Positions 25,218-34,260 of a DNA stretch of 64,000 bases are shown in pieces; the first letter of the stretch is position 1; each line of letters begins with the position of its first letter. The notes under the pieces are model-generated. The model was not told where the DNA came from. It did not search any database and worked only from the letters and a program-made list of their open reading frames with translations. The DNA lies in contig DYYG01000037.1 of the NCBI GenBank assembly GCA_020741775.1, positions 62,001 to 126,000 on the forward strand. The letters run 5' to 3'. This stretch comes from Methylorubrum populi. Lineage in GTDB: Bacteria; Pseudomonadota; Alphaproteobacteria; Rhizobiales; Beijerinckiaceae. Both the position numbers and the translations under genes were made by a program.

Positions 25218-26453
25218 TCAGGTCTCGGCCAGCCCTGCGCTCGACTCGGAGGGCCCGCGCCCGTGCGGCGTGCCGAGATACTCCTCGGAGCGCATCTCGA
25301 TCAGCCGGGAGGCGGTGCGTTCGAATTCGAAGGCCTCGCGGCCTTCCGTCGCCGTGTAGAGGCCGGTCGGTTCCGCCGCGGCCGAGGCGACGAGCTTCAC
25401 ATGCGCGTCGTAGAGGGTATCGATCAGCGTGATGAAGCGCTTGGCCTCGTTGCGTTCGGCCTCGCCCATCACCGGGATCTGCGAGACGATCAGCGTGTGA
25501 TAGGCATCCGCGAGGGCCATGTAGTCGCCGGCCCCCAGAGGCTTGCGGCAGAGGTCGTCGAAGCCGAAGCGGGCGACGCCGCCGGCCTCCTCCGGCACCG
25601 GCACCGCGCGGCCCTTCACCGTGACCTTGCCGGGGCTGCCCTTGCTACGGCCGGTCAGCGCCTTGAAGGCCGCATCGAGCGCCTCCTCGGCCGCCGCGTC
25701 CGCCGGGACATGGTAGACGGAGCTGCCGCCGAGCTTTTCCAGGCGGAAATCGGTTCGGGAATCGAGGCGCAGCACCTCGACCCGCTCCTTCAGCTCCGCC
25801 ACGAAGGGCAGGAACAGGGCCCGGTTGAGGCCGCCCTCGTAGAGCCGGTCGGGCTCGACGTTCGAGGTCGCCACCACCGTCACGCCGCGCTTGAACAGGG
25901 CCCCGAACAGGCGCCCGAGGATCATCGCGTCGGCGATGTCGGTCACCGTGAATTCGTCGAAGCAGAGCAGGGTCGCCTCCGCCGCCAGCGCGTCGGCCAC
26001 GGGCGGAATCGGATCGTCGCCCTTCACCTCGCCGCGCTTCAGCGCCTGCCGGTGGGCATGGATGCGCTCATGCGCATCGGCGAGGAAGCCGTGGAAATGG
26101 ACCCGGCGCTTCGGGCCGGGCGCCGCCTCGTGGAACAGGTCCATCAGCATGGTCTTGCCACGGCCGACCGAGCCCCAGATGTAGAGGCCCTTCGGCGGCC
26201 CGGCATCGTCGTCCTTGCGGCCGAACAGCCAGCCGAGGGCGCTGCCCTTCTTCGCCCGGCGGCGGCGCTCCAGGTTCTGCACCAGCCGGTCGAGGGCCTG
26301 GACGAGGCGGATCTGGGCCGGATCGCGCTCGATGCCGCCCGAGGCCACCAGGGCATCGTAGCGCTCGCGGACCGGGCCGGGGGACACCGCGCCGGCGCGG
26401 GCATGGTCGGAGGGGGCGTGATTGTCGGAGGGCATCCGGCCGATCGTTCGCAT
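25218..26453 (-). CDS. zapE: Cell division ATPase ZapE (AFG1 family)
   Basis: P-loop ATPase of the AFG1 family, in bacteria linked to Z-ring dynamics. The 411-residue product has Walker A GSVGRGKT, followed by LMDLFHEAAPGPKRRVHFHGF, Walker B LLCFDEF, sensor VVATSNVEPDRLYEGGLNR and the C-terminal RFITLIDTLYDAHVKL. Length is normal for the alphaproteobacterial members. ATG 26453 opens the frame; an ATG at 26435 is possible. Convergent with the glycosylase gene, stops only 5 bases apart. Confidence 0.93.
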   Translation of the reverse strand: MRTIGRMPSDNHAPSDHARAGAVSPGPVRERYDALVASGGIERDPAQIRLVQALDRLVQNLERRRRAKKGSALGWLFGRKDDDAGPPKGLYIWGSVGRGKTMLMDLFHEAAPGPKRRVHFHGFLADAHERIHAHRQALKRGEVKGDDPIPPVADALAAEATLLCFDEFTVTDIADAMILGRLFGALFKRGVTVVATSNVEPDRLYEGGLNRALFLPFVAELKERVEVLRLDSRTDFRLEKLGGSSVYHVPADAAAEEALDAAFKALTGRSKGSPGKVTVKGRAVPVPEEAGGVARFGFDDLCRKPLGAGDYMALADAYHTLIVSQIPVMGEAERNEAKRFITLIDTLYDAHVKLVASAAAEPTGLYTATEGREAFEFERTASRLIEMRSEEYLGTPHGRGPSESSAGLAET

Positions 26454-26696
26454 GATGGGTCCCGCCCTTCCGGTGAGCGAGCCGGGGACGAGGCGGGAGA
26501 CAGGGGCGACCTGCTGTGCCGCGCCGGGCCAGCGCGATCAAGCCGGCAGGGCCCGTTCCGAAAGACAGCCGAGCCGATCTGGGACCTGCCATGGCAGGAT
26601 AGGCGGCATGGCTGCAATTGCGAAGGTGAATCGATCGACGGGACGCCGGGCGGCTGGGGCATCCGCCGCGCGTCCCGGAACCGGCTTGAGGAGACT

Positions 26697-28127
26697 CTAC
26701 TGCGTCAGGCGCGTGGCTTTCAGAGCCTGATCGAACATTGCGTTCAATGAAGCGGTGATGTCCTCTGGTGTATTAGCTGTGTAGAAAAAACCTGGCGAGG
26801 CGCAGTTTCGCAGCGGTGTGGCGAGCGTCGGGCTGAAGCTGTTGACCCGGTTGTTCTCCCAGGCAATGCCGCCATTGTTATTGACGAATTTGATGATGTT
26901 GTAGGGAATGTAAAGGATCGAAACCGTTACGCCTGATTTCTTGAGGTCATCGCACTGTGTCGCGTCGATCTGAGCCGGTTGCGATCCGTCCCACCAGGCG
27001 TTGCTGTATCCGGTGAAACTCGAGGGGTTGCCGGGATAGGCGTACTTGCCCCTCTTGTTCTTGAAGTTGCTATCGAAGTAGTGCTGGCTGTTTTGCATCC
27101 CGTCGGTAATAAGAAAGACATACGGCTTCGATTTGCCCAGCGCGGAGCCGTCACCAAAGGACTTGATGGCAGCCTTCATTTGCGGCATCGCGACCTCGAA
27201 ATGCGTTCCGCCGCTACCGGTTCCAGTCGTCGGATCGCTGCCGCTGTAGAGCTGTGTCTTGCCAGTATCGAGCAGGTTGGTGAAGGCCAACGGCCAAGTC
27301 TGCTGGCATTGTGTTGCCGCTTTGAGGGTCAGGGCGGAACTGACGCTATCGGTCAGATCCGCAAGAGTAGCGAGCTGATTGATGAACGGGTAGATGCCGA
27401 TCCGATACTGGTTCGGGACGGCCGGGCTCAGTGATCTTGTCAACAGGGCGCAGACGGCATTGTTCACCGCATCCGAACGCAGCTGGATCTTCCCGGCCGC
27501 CTTGGACCAGCCCACGTAGCCGGGGAAGTGACAGGCGAACTGGCAGCCCTGCTTGTAATCGTCCGCGTTATCCGTGTTGACCTTGGCGAGGGCGGTCATG
27601 CCCTGGTCCGTGGAGGGCAAGCCCATCGATCCCGAGACATCGACCATCAGGTAGAAGTCGAGGTAGCTCGCCAGATCGGTCGAGGCCGTGACGGTATTGA
27701 TGATGCTCGTCGACGGCACATTGAACAGGCGGCCGAACACGGTGTTGACCGTCGCCGTGTACGTGACCGAAGACACCAGGGTCTGTCCGGAGCGCGTGAC
27801 GGACGGCGTCGCCGTACCGTAGGTCGAGCCGCCCGCATTCATGCTGAAGACCTTGGCAGCCTGGGCCTCGCCCTCGGCCTTGGCGCGGTCCGAGGCATCG
27901 CTCTCGCCCGCATGTTCGGCGAGATAAGCCTTGGCCGTCACCATGGCCGCGAGGGCAGCGGCGTCCGCCGCGCTGTCGAGCCGCTTCTTTCTGGCTGCCG
28001 CCATCCCGTAATCGATCCCGAGGCCGAGAAGGCCGATGATCGGAAGCATTGCGAAGCCGACCAGGATGCTGGTGCTGCCCTCCGCGTTGCGGCGCAATTC
28101 GGCAAACCGGCTCCGCAGCCGGCTCAT
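26697..28127 (-). CDS. TadG-like protein with von Willebrand factor A domain
   Basis: Pilus-assembly-type membrane protein of 476 residues. The N-terminus carries the Tad_N/TadG hydrophobic segment (STSILVGFAMLPIIGLLGL, about 18-42). A vWA domain begins near 155; Asp163-x-Ser165-x-Ser167 in MVDVSGSMG is the MIDAS metal site, and VFLITDGMQN is the second vWA strand. It is the last of three consecutive minus-strand genes with TadE-type N-termini. The start at 28127, 5 bases after the upstream stop, is preferred over 28148, which would overlap it; neither has a strong ribosome-binding site. Confidence 0.85.
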   Translation of the reverse strand: MSRLRSRFAELRRNAEGSTSILVGFAMLPIIGLLGLGIDYGMAAARKKRLDSAADAAALAAMVTAKAYLAEHAGESDASDRAKAEGEAQAAKVFSMNAGGSTYGTATPSVTRSGQTLVSSVTYTATVNTVFGRLFNVPSTSIINTVTASTDLASYLDFYLMVDVSGSMGLPSTDQGMTALAKVNTDNADDYKQGCQFACHFPGYVGWSKAAGKIQLRSDAVNNAVCALLTRSLSPAVPNQYRIGIYPFINQLATLADLTDSVSSALTLKAATQCQQTWPLAFTNLLDTGKTQLYSGSDPTTGTGSGGTHFEVAMPQMKAAIKSFGDGSALGKSKPYVFLITDGMQNSQHYFDSNFKNKRGKYAYPGNPSSFTGYSNAWWDGSQPAQIDATQCDDLKKSGVTVSILYIPYNIIKFVNNNGGIAWENNRVNSFSPTLATPLRNCASPGFFYTANTPEDITASLNAMFDQALKATRLTQ

Positions 28128-28132
28128 GGAAG

Positions 28133-28918
28133 TCACATGCCGAGGCATTTCACGGCGATTCCATCGTTGTTGGTGAGGTCGTAGTCGACCAGGGTGGCGT
28201 AGCGCGGCAGCACATAGGCGGAGCGGGCGATCCGGATGGCCGGGACGAGCCCCGAGCCGAATGTCGGCCGGAAATTGAACACCACATCGATCACCACCAG
28301 GGATGCAGGCCCATAGGCGGAGCGGGGCAGGTAAGCCCTGTTCGGAGGCGCGTTGTCGTCGGCCGGCAACTGCAGCTGACCGCAGGGGCGGTAATTATCT
28401 CCGCCGGCCGGCTGGAACGTGCCCGTGCTGGTCCAGACGACATTGCCGTTGTAGCAGCTGCTCATGTCGGTGCCGGTGGGGCAGGAACTCGACTTCGGAG
28501 TGAACTTGATACCGGCGTAGTTGATCGAGATGTTCTGATGCCAAGGCATGCTCCTGCGATAGGCATCCGCCATCACATAGGGGAACAGGACTAGTGTCGA
28601 ATCGAAGCTGAAATGGAGGTCGGTGGCGTTGATCTTCGCGATAGTTTGGCCGGCTGGTGGCGTGGCCTGAGAGATCATCTGGCTGATCGAATAGGCGATC
28701 AGTTCGACCCTGCGGACCGCGTTGACGTACATGATCAACTGAGCGCTCGAGAGCAGCACGAACAGAAACGTCGGCAGCACCAGCGCGAATTCCAGCGCCG
28801 CGATCCCGCTCTCCGAGCGCCGGAAGGAGCGGGCCCGGGCAACGAGATCGGCGGGAGGCTTTCCGGCCGGAACGCCCGGTTGGACGGAGGGCCGGGAATC
28901 GGGCGAACCGGCAGGCAT
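28133..28918 (-). CDS. TadE-like pseudopilin-type protein
   Basis: A 261-residue protein with a TadE domain near residues 28-65: SESGIAALEFALVLPTFLFV, the Glu-containing prepilin-like hydrophobic segment. After it comes a long Thr/Ser/Asn-containing extracytoplasmic part with a Cys pair (SSCPTGTDMSSCYNG). Overlaps the preceding gene by ATGA at 28918, and its own stop lies 5 bases before the vWA gene, so the three form a tight operon. Likely a minor pseudopilin of a tight-adherence (Tad/Flp) system. Confidence 0.82.
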   Translation of the reverse strand: MPAGSPDSRPSVQPGVPAGKPPADLVARARSFRRSESGIAALEFALVLPTFLFVLLSSAQLIMYVNAVRRVELIAYSISQMISQATPPAGQTIAKINATDLHFSFDSTLVLFPYVMADAYRRSMPWHQNISINYAGIKFTPKSSSCPTGTDMSSCYNGNVVWTSTGTFQPAGGDNYRPCGQLQLPADDNAPPNRAYLPRSAYGPASLVVIDVVFNFRPTFGSGLVPAIRIARSAYVLPRYATLVDYDLTNNDGIAVKCLGM

Positions 28919-29469
28919 CAGTATTGCTCGACGCGGAAGGCGGCGGCGGAGATCGCCAGATAAGCGGGCTTGCCATTGTAGGTGGCCCCGCCGCTCAGCC
29001 AGGAACTGACCTGCCTCGGCAGAAAAGTGATCGGATAAATGACCTGTAGATATTGATAGTCGCCACGATTTCCGACGTTGAACTGTCCGGATCCCGAGGT
29101 CAGGGCAGGAAGGATCAATCCGCTCACATCTTGTTTTACGTAAGTGTAATACCCGCTCGGTCCGCCTGCTTTCGGGACGACGTAAAGATTGATGATGACG
29201 TCATCGCAAGATATGGGCGCTCTGAGATAGCTACAGAGGCTCTTCTTGAAGCTGCTCAGCGTGGCTGCAGTCGATTGAGTTTGGATTTTACCGACCAGGA
29301 TTTGGCGCGAAGCCAGATCCGTCGCGGTGTCGAGCACTTGGTTGGTGTAGAGCACCAGGGCCACACCCATGGCGAACATCAGGGTGAAGACGACCGTGAC
29401 CGAGATCAGAGCGAACTCGACTGTAGTTGCTCCCCGCTCGTCCTGGAAATATTGAGAATTCGCCGACAT
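28918..29469 (-). CDS. TadE/TadF-like pseudopilin-type protein
   Basis: A 183-residue protein with the same N-terminal plan as its neighbour: DERGATTVEFALISVTVVFTLM, the TadE prepilin-like hydrophobic segment with a conserved Glu, then an extracytoplasmic region with one Cys pair. First gene of the three-gene operon; it is followed by an ATGA overlap. TadE and TadF are hard to separate by sequence alone. The intergenic region upstream (29470-29724) is AT-rich near its start and probably holds the operon promoter. Confidence 0.8.
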   Translation of the reverse strand: MSANSQYFQDERGATTVEFALISVTVVFTLMFAMGVALVLYTNQVLDTATDLASRQILVGKIQTQSTAATLSSFKKSLCSYLRAPISCDDVIINLYVVPKAGGPSGYYTYVKQDVSGLILPALTSGSGQFNVGNRGDYQYLQVIYPITFLPRQVSSWLSGGATYNGKPAYLAISAAAFRVEQY

Positions 29470-29724
29470 GCGAATGGGGGTATGTCTTAAAATTTAATCA
29501 ATCGATAATCCGATTGTCTAAAGGTCAAAAGCTCGGCGCATCGTCAGTGCGCCGCAGTGAGATAAGGTAAAGCAGTGGTTTGATTCATTGATTCCCGGCC
29601 CGTACCGCGAGCCCCTCGCTCGATGCGAAGGGGCTGGATCGCGGGCGGTGCGCCGGACGCGTCGGTGAGCCGGCTCTGCGCCTCAGGGCCGGGAAGATCC
29701 GACCCGTCGTCCGGCGACGGGACC

Positions 29725-30189
29725 TCAGGCGGCCTCGCTCGGCCAGCGGACGATGCGCTCGATCAGTTCGTCTTCCGAAAACTCTTCCTCGTTGCCGGCG
29801 ACGCGCCCGCGCACCGAGATTCCCGCCTCGTGGACGCTCGCCCTGCGGCCGGTCAGCAGAGGGTGCCAGGCCGGCAGATCGCGGCCCTCGCGCACGAGAC
29901 GATAGGCGCAGGTCGGCGGCAGCCAGGAGATCGTGCGCACCGCCTCCGGGGTCAGGCGCACGCAATCCGGCACGCGCTTGGCACGGTTGCGATAGTCGCG
30001 GCAGCGGCAGGCATGGGTGTCGAGCAGGGTGCAGCCGACATCGGTGCTGTAGATCTCACCGGTATCGTCGTCCTCGAGCTTCAGGAGGCAGCAGCGGCCG
30101 CAGCCATCGCACAGGCTTTCCCACTCCGCCGGGCTCATCGCCTCCAGGCTCTTCACGCGCCAGAACGGCTCTTCGCTGCGCTCCGTCAT
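29725..30189 (-). CDS. YcgN/UPF0260 family protein (Fe-S-type cysteine cluster)
   Basis: A 154-residue cytosolic protein of the YcgN/UPF0260 family. The motif [12 protein letters not shown] plus [16 protein letters not shown] gives a set of conserved Cys suggestive of metal or Fe-S binding (related to the CxxCxxCC zinc/iron-chelating family). [11 protein letters not shown] and ERIVRWPSE complete the family pattern. Exact biochemical role is not established. Chosen start is ATG 30189 ([10 protein letters not shown]); an upstream in-frame start is less plausible. Confidence 0.88.
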   Translation of the reverse strand: MTERSEEPFWRVKSLEAMSPAEWESLCDGCGRCCLLKLEDDDTGEIYSTDVGCTLLDTHACRCRDYRNRAKRVPDCVRLTPEAVRTISWLPPTCAYRLVREGRDLPAWHPLLTGRRASVHEAGISVRGRVAGNEEEFSEDELIERIVRWPSEAA

Positions 30190-30577
30190 GTCCGGCGCCT
30201 CGCTTCTCTCAAATAACCCGGAACACATCCGCCGATGCCGCCGATGACGATGGGGCCCGGCCGGCGACAGGTCGGCGGGACCGGGGCAAATCGTACCGTT
30301 TCGGGACGGATCGCCTCCTCCTGCCGCATGGCGGCTCCGGGAGCAAGGGCCGCCGCCGGATCCGCCATCCGCCGGTCACGATCGGTCGTCACCCTGTCGT
30401 AACGTTAACGAATGGTTTGCGCCTTCATCGGGGAGACCGTGGCCCGGCGCCTGCGTTCCTTAACGGTAGCGAAAGCTCGCGGCCCGTTGCGTGTCCTGAT
30501 ACAGAACGTGTCAGGACGCGTTTCCGGGGCGCGGTCTCACGCCGACCCGGAAACGGTAAGAGAAACCGGAACACGCC
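30190..30577. promoter_or_regulatory. Upstream region of the PBP gene with two inverted repeats
   Basis: Divergent promoter region for the YcgN gene and the PBP gene. CGTTTCCGGG (30519-30528) is matched by CCCGGAAACG (30546-30555), a perfect 10-bp inverted repeat with 17 bases between, just before the PBP start. A smaller CCTGA/TCAGG repeat (around 30494-30514) precedes it. These could be an operator or an RNA hairpin near the ribosome-binding site. Confidence 0.4.
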
Positions 30578-32872
30578 GTGCGCCTGCCCAGCCTCAAGAC
30601 GCTGACGACACGGATCAGCCGCGCGGCTCTGGCCTTCGATGCCTGGGTCAACGCGAGTCTCTACGAGGGCGGCCATTCCACCACGGAGGCCTATGAGCGC
30701 TTCCAGGCGCGGATGCAGGTGTTCTCCTTCCGGGGCTGGAAGCGGTTCATTCTCGATCTCACCAGCGAAGGCGTCACCCTCGGCACCGGCGGGGCGATGG
30801 TGCTGCTGTTCCTGGCCCAGCCGGCCTTCAACCTCACCAGCGACAACTGGCTCAAGGCCCAGGATCTCGCCGTCACCTTCCTCGACCGCTACGGCACCGA
30901 GGTCGGGCGGCGGGGCATCAAGCACGACGACTCGCTGAAGTTCGACGACTTTCCCGAACTGATGATCAAGGCGCTGCTCTCGACCGAGGACCGGCGCTTC
31001 TACGAGCATTGGGGCATCGACCCGATCGGCACCGCCCGCGCGCTGGTCTCGAACTCATCGGGCAAGGGCAACGTCCAGGGCGGCTCGACCCTGACGCAGC
31101 AGCTCGCCAAGAACCTGTTCCTCACCAACGAGCGCTCCCTGGAGCGCAAGGTCAACGAGGCGTTCCTGGCCTTCTGGCTCGAAGCGCACCTGACCAAGAA
31201 CCAGATCCTCAAGCTCTATCTCGACCGCGCCTATATGGGTGGCGGCACCTTCGGCGCGGTGGCGGCGGCGGATTACTATTTCGGCAAGCGGCTGCAGGAC
31301 GTCACCCTGGCGGAGGCCGCGATGCTGGCCGGCCTGTTCAAGGCACCGACCAAATACTCGCCCAACGTCAACCTGCCCGCCGCCCGCAGCCGCGCCGTGG
31401 ACGTGCTGCACAACATGGTCGAGGCCGGCTTCGTCACCGAGGGGCAGATCCAGACGGCGTTGCGCAACCCCGCGACCCCGGTCACACGCACCAAGGACAT
31501 CACCGCCGATTACTATCTCGACTGGGCCTTCGGCGAGGTGAAGCGGATGGCCGATGCGGGCAAGCTGCGCAACGACCGCGTGCTGACCGTCAAGACGCCC
31601 CTCGACCTCAGCATCCAGAAATCCGCCGACCAGGCGGTGGAGAACATGCTGCGCCGCCTCGGCGACCAATACGACGTGGACGAAGCCGGCGTGGTGATCC
31701 TCGATCCGGACGGGGCCCTGCGCGCCATGGTCGGCGGGGCCGATTACGGCGAGAGCCAGTTCAACCGCGCCACCGACGCGCTGCGCCAGCCGGGTTCCTC
31801 GTTCAAGCCCTATGTCTACGCTGCGGCGCTCGCCTCCGGCCTGTTCAAGCCGGACACGATGGTGGTGGATTCGCCCGTCTGCGTCGGCAATTGGTGCCCG
31901 CAGAATTACGGCCGCTCCTATTCCGGCCGCCAGCCGATGTGGCTCGCGGTGGCGAAGTCGATCAACACGATCCCGATCAAGGTCACCACCGCCATCGGCA
32001 AGGGAATGGGCATCACCCACGAGTGGAACGCCGCCAAGGCCGGGCGCGCCAAGGTGATCCAGCTCGCCAAGGCCATGGGCGTCACGACGCCCTTGACCGA
32101 TACGCCCTCCCTGCCGATCGGCGCCACCGAGGTGACGGTGATGGATCAGGCGGCGGGCTTCGCGGTGTTCGCCAATGGCGGTCGGCTCGCCAAACCCTAC
32201 GTCGCCACCGAAGTGCGCAATTCCAGCGGCGAGGTGATCTACCGCCACGCCGACGAGAAGCCGGTCCAGGTGCTCTCGTCCCAGGTGACGGCGGATATGA
32301 ACTACATGCTCAACAAGGTCGTCGAGGAAGGCACCGCGCGGAAAGCCCAGATCGAGGGCGTCAAGGTCGCAGGCAAGACCGGCACCACCAACGGCTACCG
32401 CGATGCATGGTTCGTCGGCTACACCGGCAACTATGTCGGCGCCGTCTGGTACGGCAACGACGACCACAGCCCGACCAACAAGATGACCGGCGGTTCGCTC
32501 CCCGCAATGACGTGGCACGAGATCATGGCGCCTGCCCATCAGGGCATCGAGATCAAGCCGATCCCCGGCCTCAACGAGCGCAACCGCGCGCCCCAGGCCG
32601 CCCAGGCTCAGGCCGACAGCGCCGCTGCGGCCAGCACCGGCGGCCGGCTCTCGCGCCGCTCCTTCGAGGTGCTGTCGAGCCTCAACGGCCTGTTCCGCAC
32701 CGTCGAGACCAGCCGCTCCGCCGCCAAGGGCGAATCCGGCAAGGCCGAGCCGGGCAAAGCCGATCCGAGCCGGTCCGGCGCCGTGAGCCCTGAGCGGATG
32801 CGGGCGCCGGGCATCGCTCCCATCGACGTTGCCGAGGGCGCCCGCGCCTCCGGCGGCTTCGGGACGCCCTGA
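30578..32872 (+). CDS. Class A penicillin-binding protein (PBP1A family)
   Basis: Bifunctional peptidoglycan synthase of 764 residues anchored by one transmembrane helix (about 62-82). The glycosyltransferase active-site region is LLSTEDRRFYEHWGIDPI (catalytic Glu137) with GGSTLTQQLAKNLF. The transpeptidase domain has the SxxK motif at Ser407-Lys410 (PGSSFKPY), the SIN motif (KSINTIPIK) and KTGTTNG at Lys600. It begins with GTG 30578. The C-terminus ends in a Lys/Gly/Pro-rich tail. The stop is 10 bases before the next gene, giving an operon with the DUF1214/DUF1254-type pair. Confidence 0.94.
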   Translation: MRLPSLKTLTTRISRAALAFDAWVNASLYEGGHSTTEAYERFQARMQVFSFRGWKRFILDLTSEGVTLGTGGAMVLLFLAQPAFNLTSDNWLKAQDLAVTFLDRYGTEVGRRGIKHDDSLKFDDFPELMIKALLSTEDRRFYEHWGIDPIGTARALVSNSSGKGNVQGGSTLTQQLAKNLFLTNERSLERKVNEAFLAFWLEAHLTKNQILKLYLDRAYMGGGTFGAVAAADYYFGKRLQDVTLAEAAMLAGLFKAPTKYSPNVNLPAARSRAVDVLHNMVEAGFVTEGQIQTALRNPATPVTRTKDITADYYLDWAFGEVKRMADAGKLRNDRVLTVKTPLDLSIQKSADQAVENMLRRLGDQYDVDEAGVVILDPDGALRAMVGGADYGESQFNRATDALRQPGSSFKPYVYAAALASGLFKPDTMVVDSPVCVGNWCPQNYGRSYSGRQPMWLAVAKSINTIPIKVTTAIGKGMGITHEWNAAKAGRAKVIQLAKAMGVTTPLTDTPSLPIGATEVTVMDQAAGFAVFANGGRLAKPYVATEVRNSSGEVIYRHADEKPVQVLSSQVTADMNYMLNKVVEEGTARKAQIEGVKVAGKTGTTNGYRDAWFVGYTGNYVGAVWYGNDDHSPTNKMTGGSLPAMTWHEIMAPAHQGIEIKPIPGLNERNRAPQAAQAQADSAAAASTGGRLSRRSFEVLSSLNGLFRTVETSRSAAKGESGKAEPGKADPSRSGAVSPERMRAPGIAPIDVAEGARASGGFGTP

Positions 32873-32882
32873 GGCCGGTCGC

Positions 32883-33566
32883 ATGGCATCCTCGAGCGAC
32901 ATCGGCTCCATCGCCGGCGGCTCCGTGCGCCGGCAAGAGACCCCGCGCCTGCGCCGGCTGGCGAAGGGGGCGGCCTCCCGTGCCTCGCGGGTCGGGCTCT
33001 TCGTCTACGCCCTGGTGCTGGGCGGCCTCCTCGGCCTCGCCAGCGCCGATTACGCCACCAGCGGTGGCTACCCCTTCGGCGGGACGGGTATCGGAAGCTG
33101 GACGGCGTGGCCGAAGGCGGGCTCCCTCGATGCCGACCCGTATTCCCGCGCCGTCAACGCCCGGCGCGGCGACATCCCGCTCGCGGTGGGCGAGGGCATG
33201 CTGCTGACGGCGGCCAGCGACGATGACGGCCGGACCCTCGACGCCCGGTGCAGCTATCGCCTCGCCGGCGTGACGCCCCCCGCTCGGGCCTGGACGCTGA
33301 CGGTGACCGGCCGCGGCGCCCCCGAGCCGGGCCGCGAGCCGGTGCGGACCGGCTTCACCTCCACCGAGATCCTGCGCGAGACGGATGGCCGCTTCGCCAT
33401 CCTGCTCAGTCCCGAGGTGCAGCCGGGCAATTGGCTGCCGATGCCGCGCCCGAGCGGGCCGATCCGGCTCGCGCTGCGCCTCTACGACACGCCGGTGGCG
33501 GCGAGCGTCGGCTCCCTCGACCGAGATAGTCTGCCGGCGATCCAGCGCACGGGATGCGGCGCATGA
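32883..33566 (+). CDS. DUF1214-type membrane-anchored protein
   Basis: A 227-residue protein with a basic N-terminus, one membrane helix (about 38-56: VGLFVYALVLGGLLGLASAD) and an extracytoplasmic domain of mixed beta type with GRFAILLSPEVQPGNWLPMP, the signature of DUF1214 (found fused to DUF1254 in other proteins). Function unknown. It follows the PBP gene by 10 bases and its TGA overlaps the ATG of the next gene. Confidence 0.82.
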   Translation: MASSSDIGSIAGGSVRRQETPRLRRLAKGAASRASRVGLFVYALVLGGLLGLASADYATSGGYPFGGTGIGSWTAWPKAGSLDADPYSRAVNARRGDIPLAVGEGMLLTAASDDDGRTLDARCSYRLAGVTPPARAWTLTVTGRGAPEPGREPVRTGFTSTEILRETDGRFAILLSPEVQPGNWLPMPRPSGPIRLALRLYDTPVAASVGSLDRDSLPAIQRTGCGA

Positions 33567-34162
33567 GCCGGAGCGCCTTCCTTCTCGCCACCACCTGCGG
33601 CCTCGTGATCGCGGGGATCGTGCATATCGCCACGGTGCTGGCGATCCCGCGTTTCGCGGAGGGCGACGCTTTCACCCGCGCCCGGGCGAGCGAAACCCTC
33701 GACCATCCCCTGCGCATCCATGGGCTGACGGAGGGAACGTCCACCGCCGGCGGCGCTTGGCTGCCCAATCCCGATCCGGCGGTCTCGGTCGGGGTCTGCT
33801 CCTACGATCTCGACGACGGGCCGATGCGGGTCTCGACCCAGACCGGCTCGCTGATGCTGTCGGTGTCGATGCACAGCCGGCGCGGCGCCTTCTACGCGGT
33901 GACCGATCAGGCGGCGGTGCGCGGCGGACTCGACCTCGTGGTGATGACCCGCGCGCAGTTCGACGAGGCTCTGGCCAACGACGTGGCCGGCGAGGTGAGC
34001 CGCGACGTGCGCATCATCGCCCCTGCCCGGCGCGGCTTCGCGGTGGTCCGCGTCATCGCCGCGCTGCCGAGCGAGAGGGCCGTGGCGGATGCGGCGGTGC
34101 AGGCGGTCTCCTGCACCATCGACAGCCCGGCCGAGCCGACGGGGGAGGGGGACAAGGGCTGA
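33563..34162 (+). CDS. DUF1254-type partner membrane protein
   Basis: A 199-residue protein with an N-terminal membrane anchor (LLATTCGLVIAGIVHIATVL) and a small extracytoplasmic domain (GVCSYDLDDGPMRVSTQTG, SMHSRRGAFYAVTDQAA). Paired with the preceding DUF1214 gene through an ATGA overlap at 33563, so the two probably form one membrane complex. DUF1254/DUF1214 pairs recur in rhizobia; role unknown. Confidence 0.78.
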   Translation: MSRSAFLLATTCGLVIAGIVHIATVLAIPRFAEGDAFTRARASETLDHPLRIHGLTEGTSTAGGAWLPNPDPAVSVGVCSYDLDDGPMRVSTQTGSLMLSVSMHSRRGAFYAVTDQAAVRGGLDLVVMTRAQFDEALANDVAGEVSRDVRIIAPARRGFAVVRVIAALPSERAVADAAVQAVSCTIDSPAEPTGEGDKG

Positions 34163-34260
34163 CCAAGTCGGGCCGATCCGGCCCGGTTGGGAAAAGGGCT
34201 GCTTTCCGGGCCGATGCGCTATGATGAGCGCGACCCTGTTGCCGGACCCGCCGCGCCCCC

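Noticed and set aside
31055..32911. Minus-strand open frame antisense to the PBP gene
   Set aside because: Antisense artefact; no recognisable domain and repetitive Gly/Ala/His composition.
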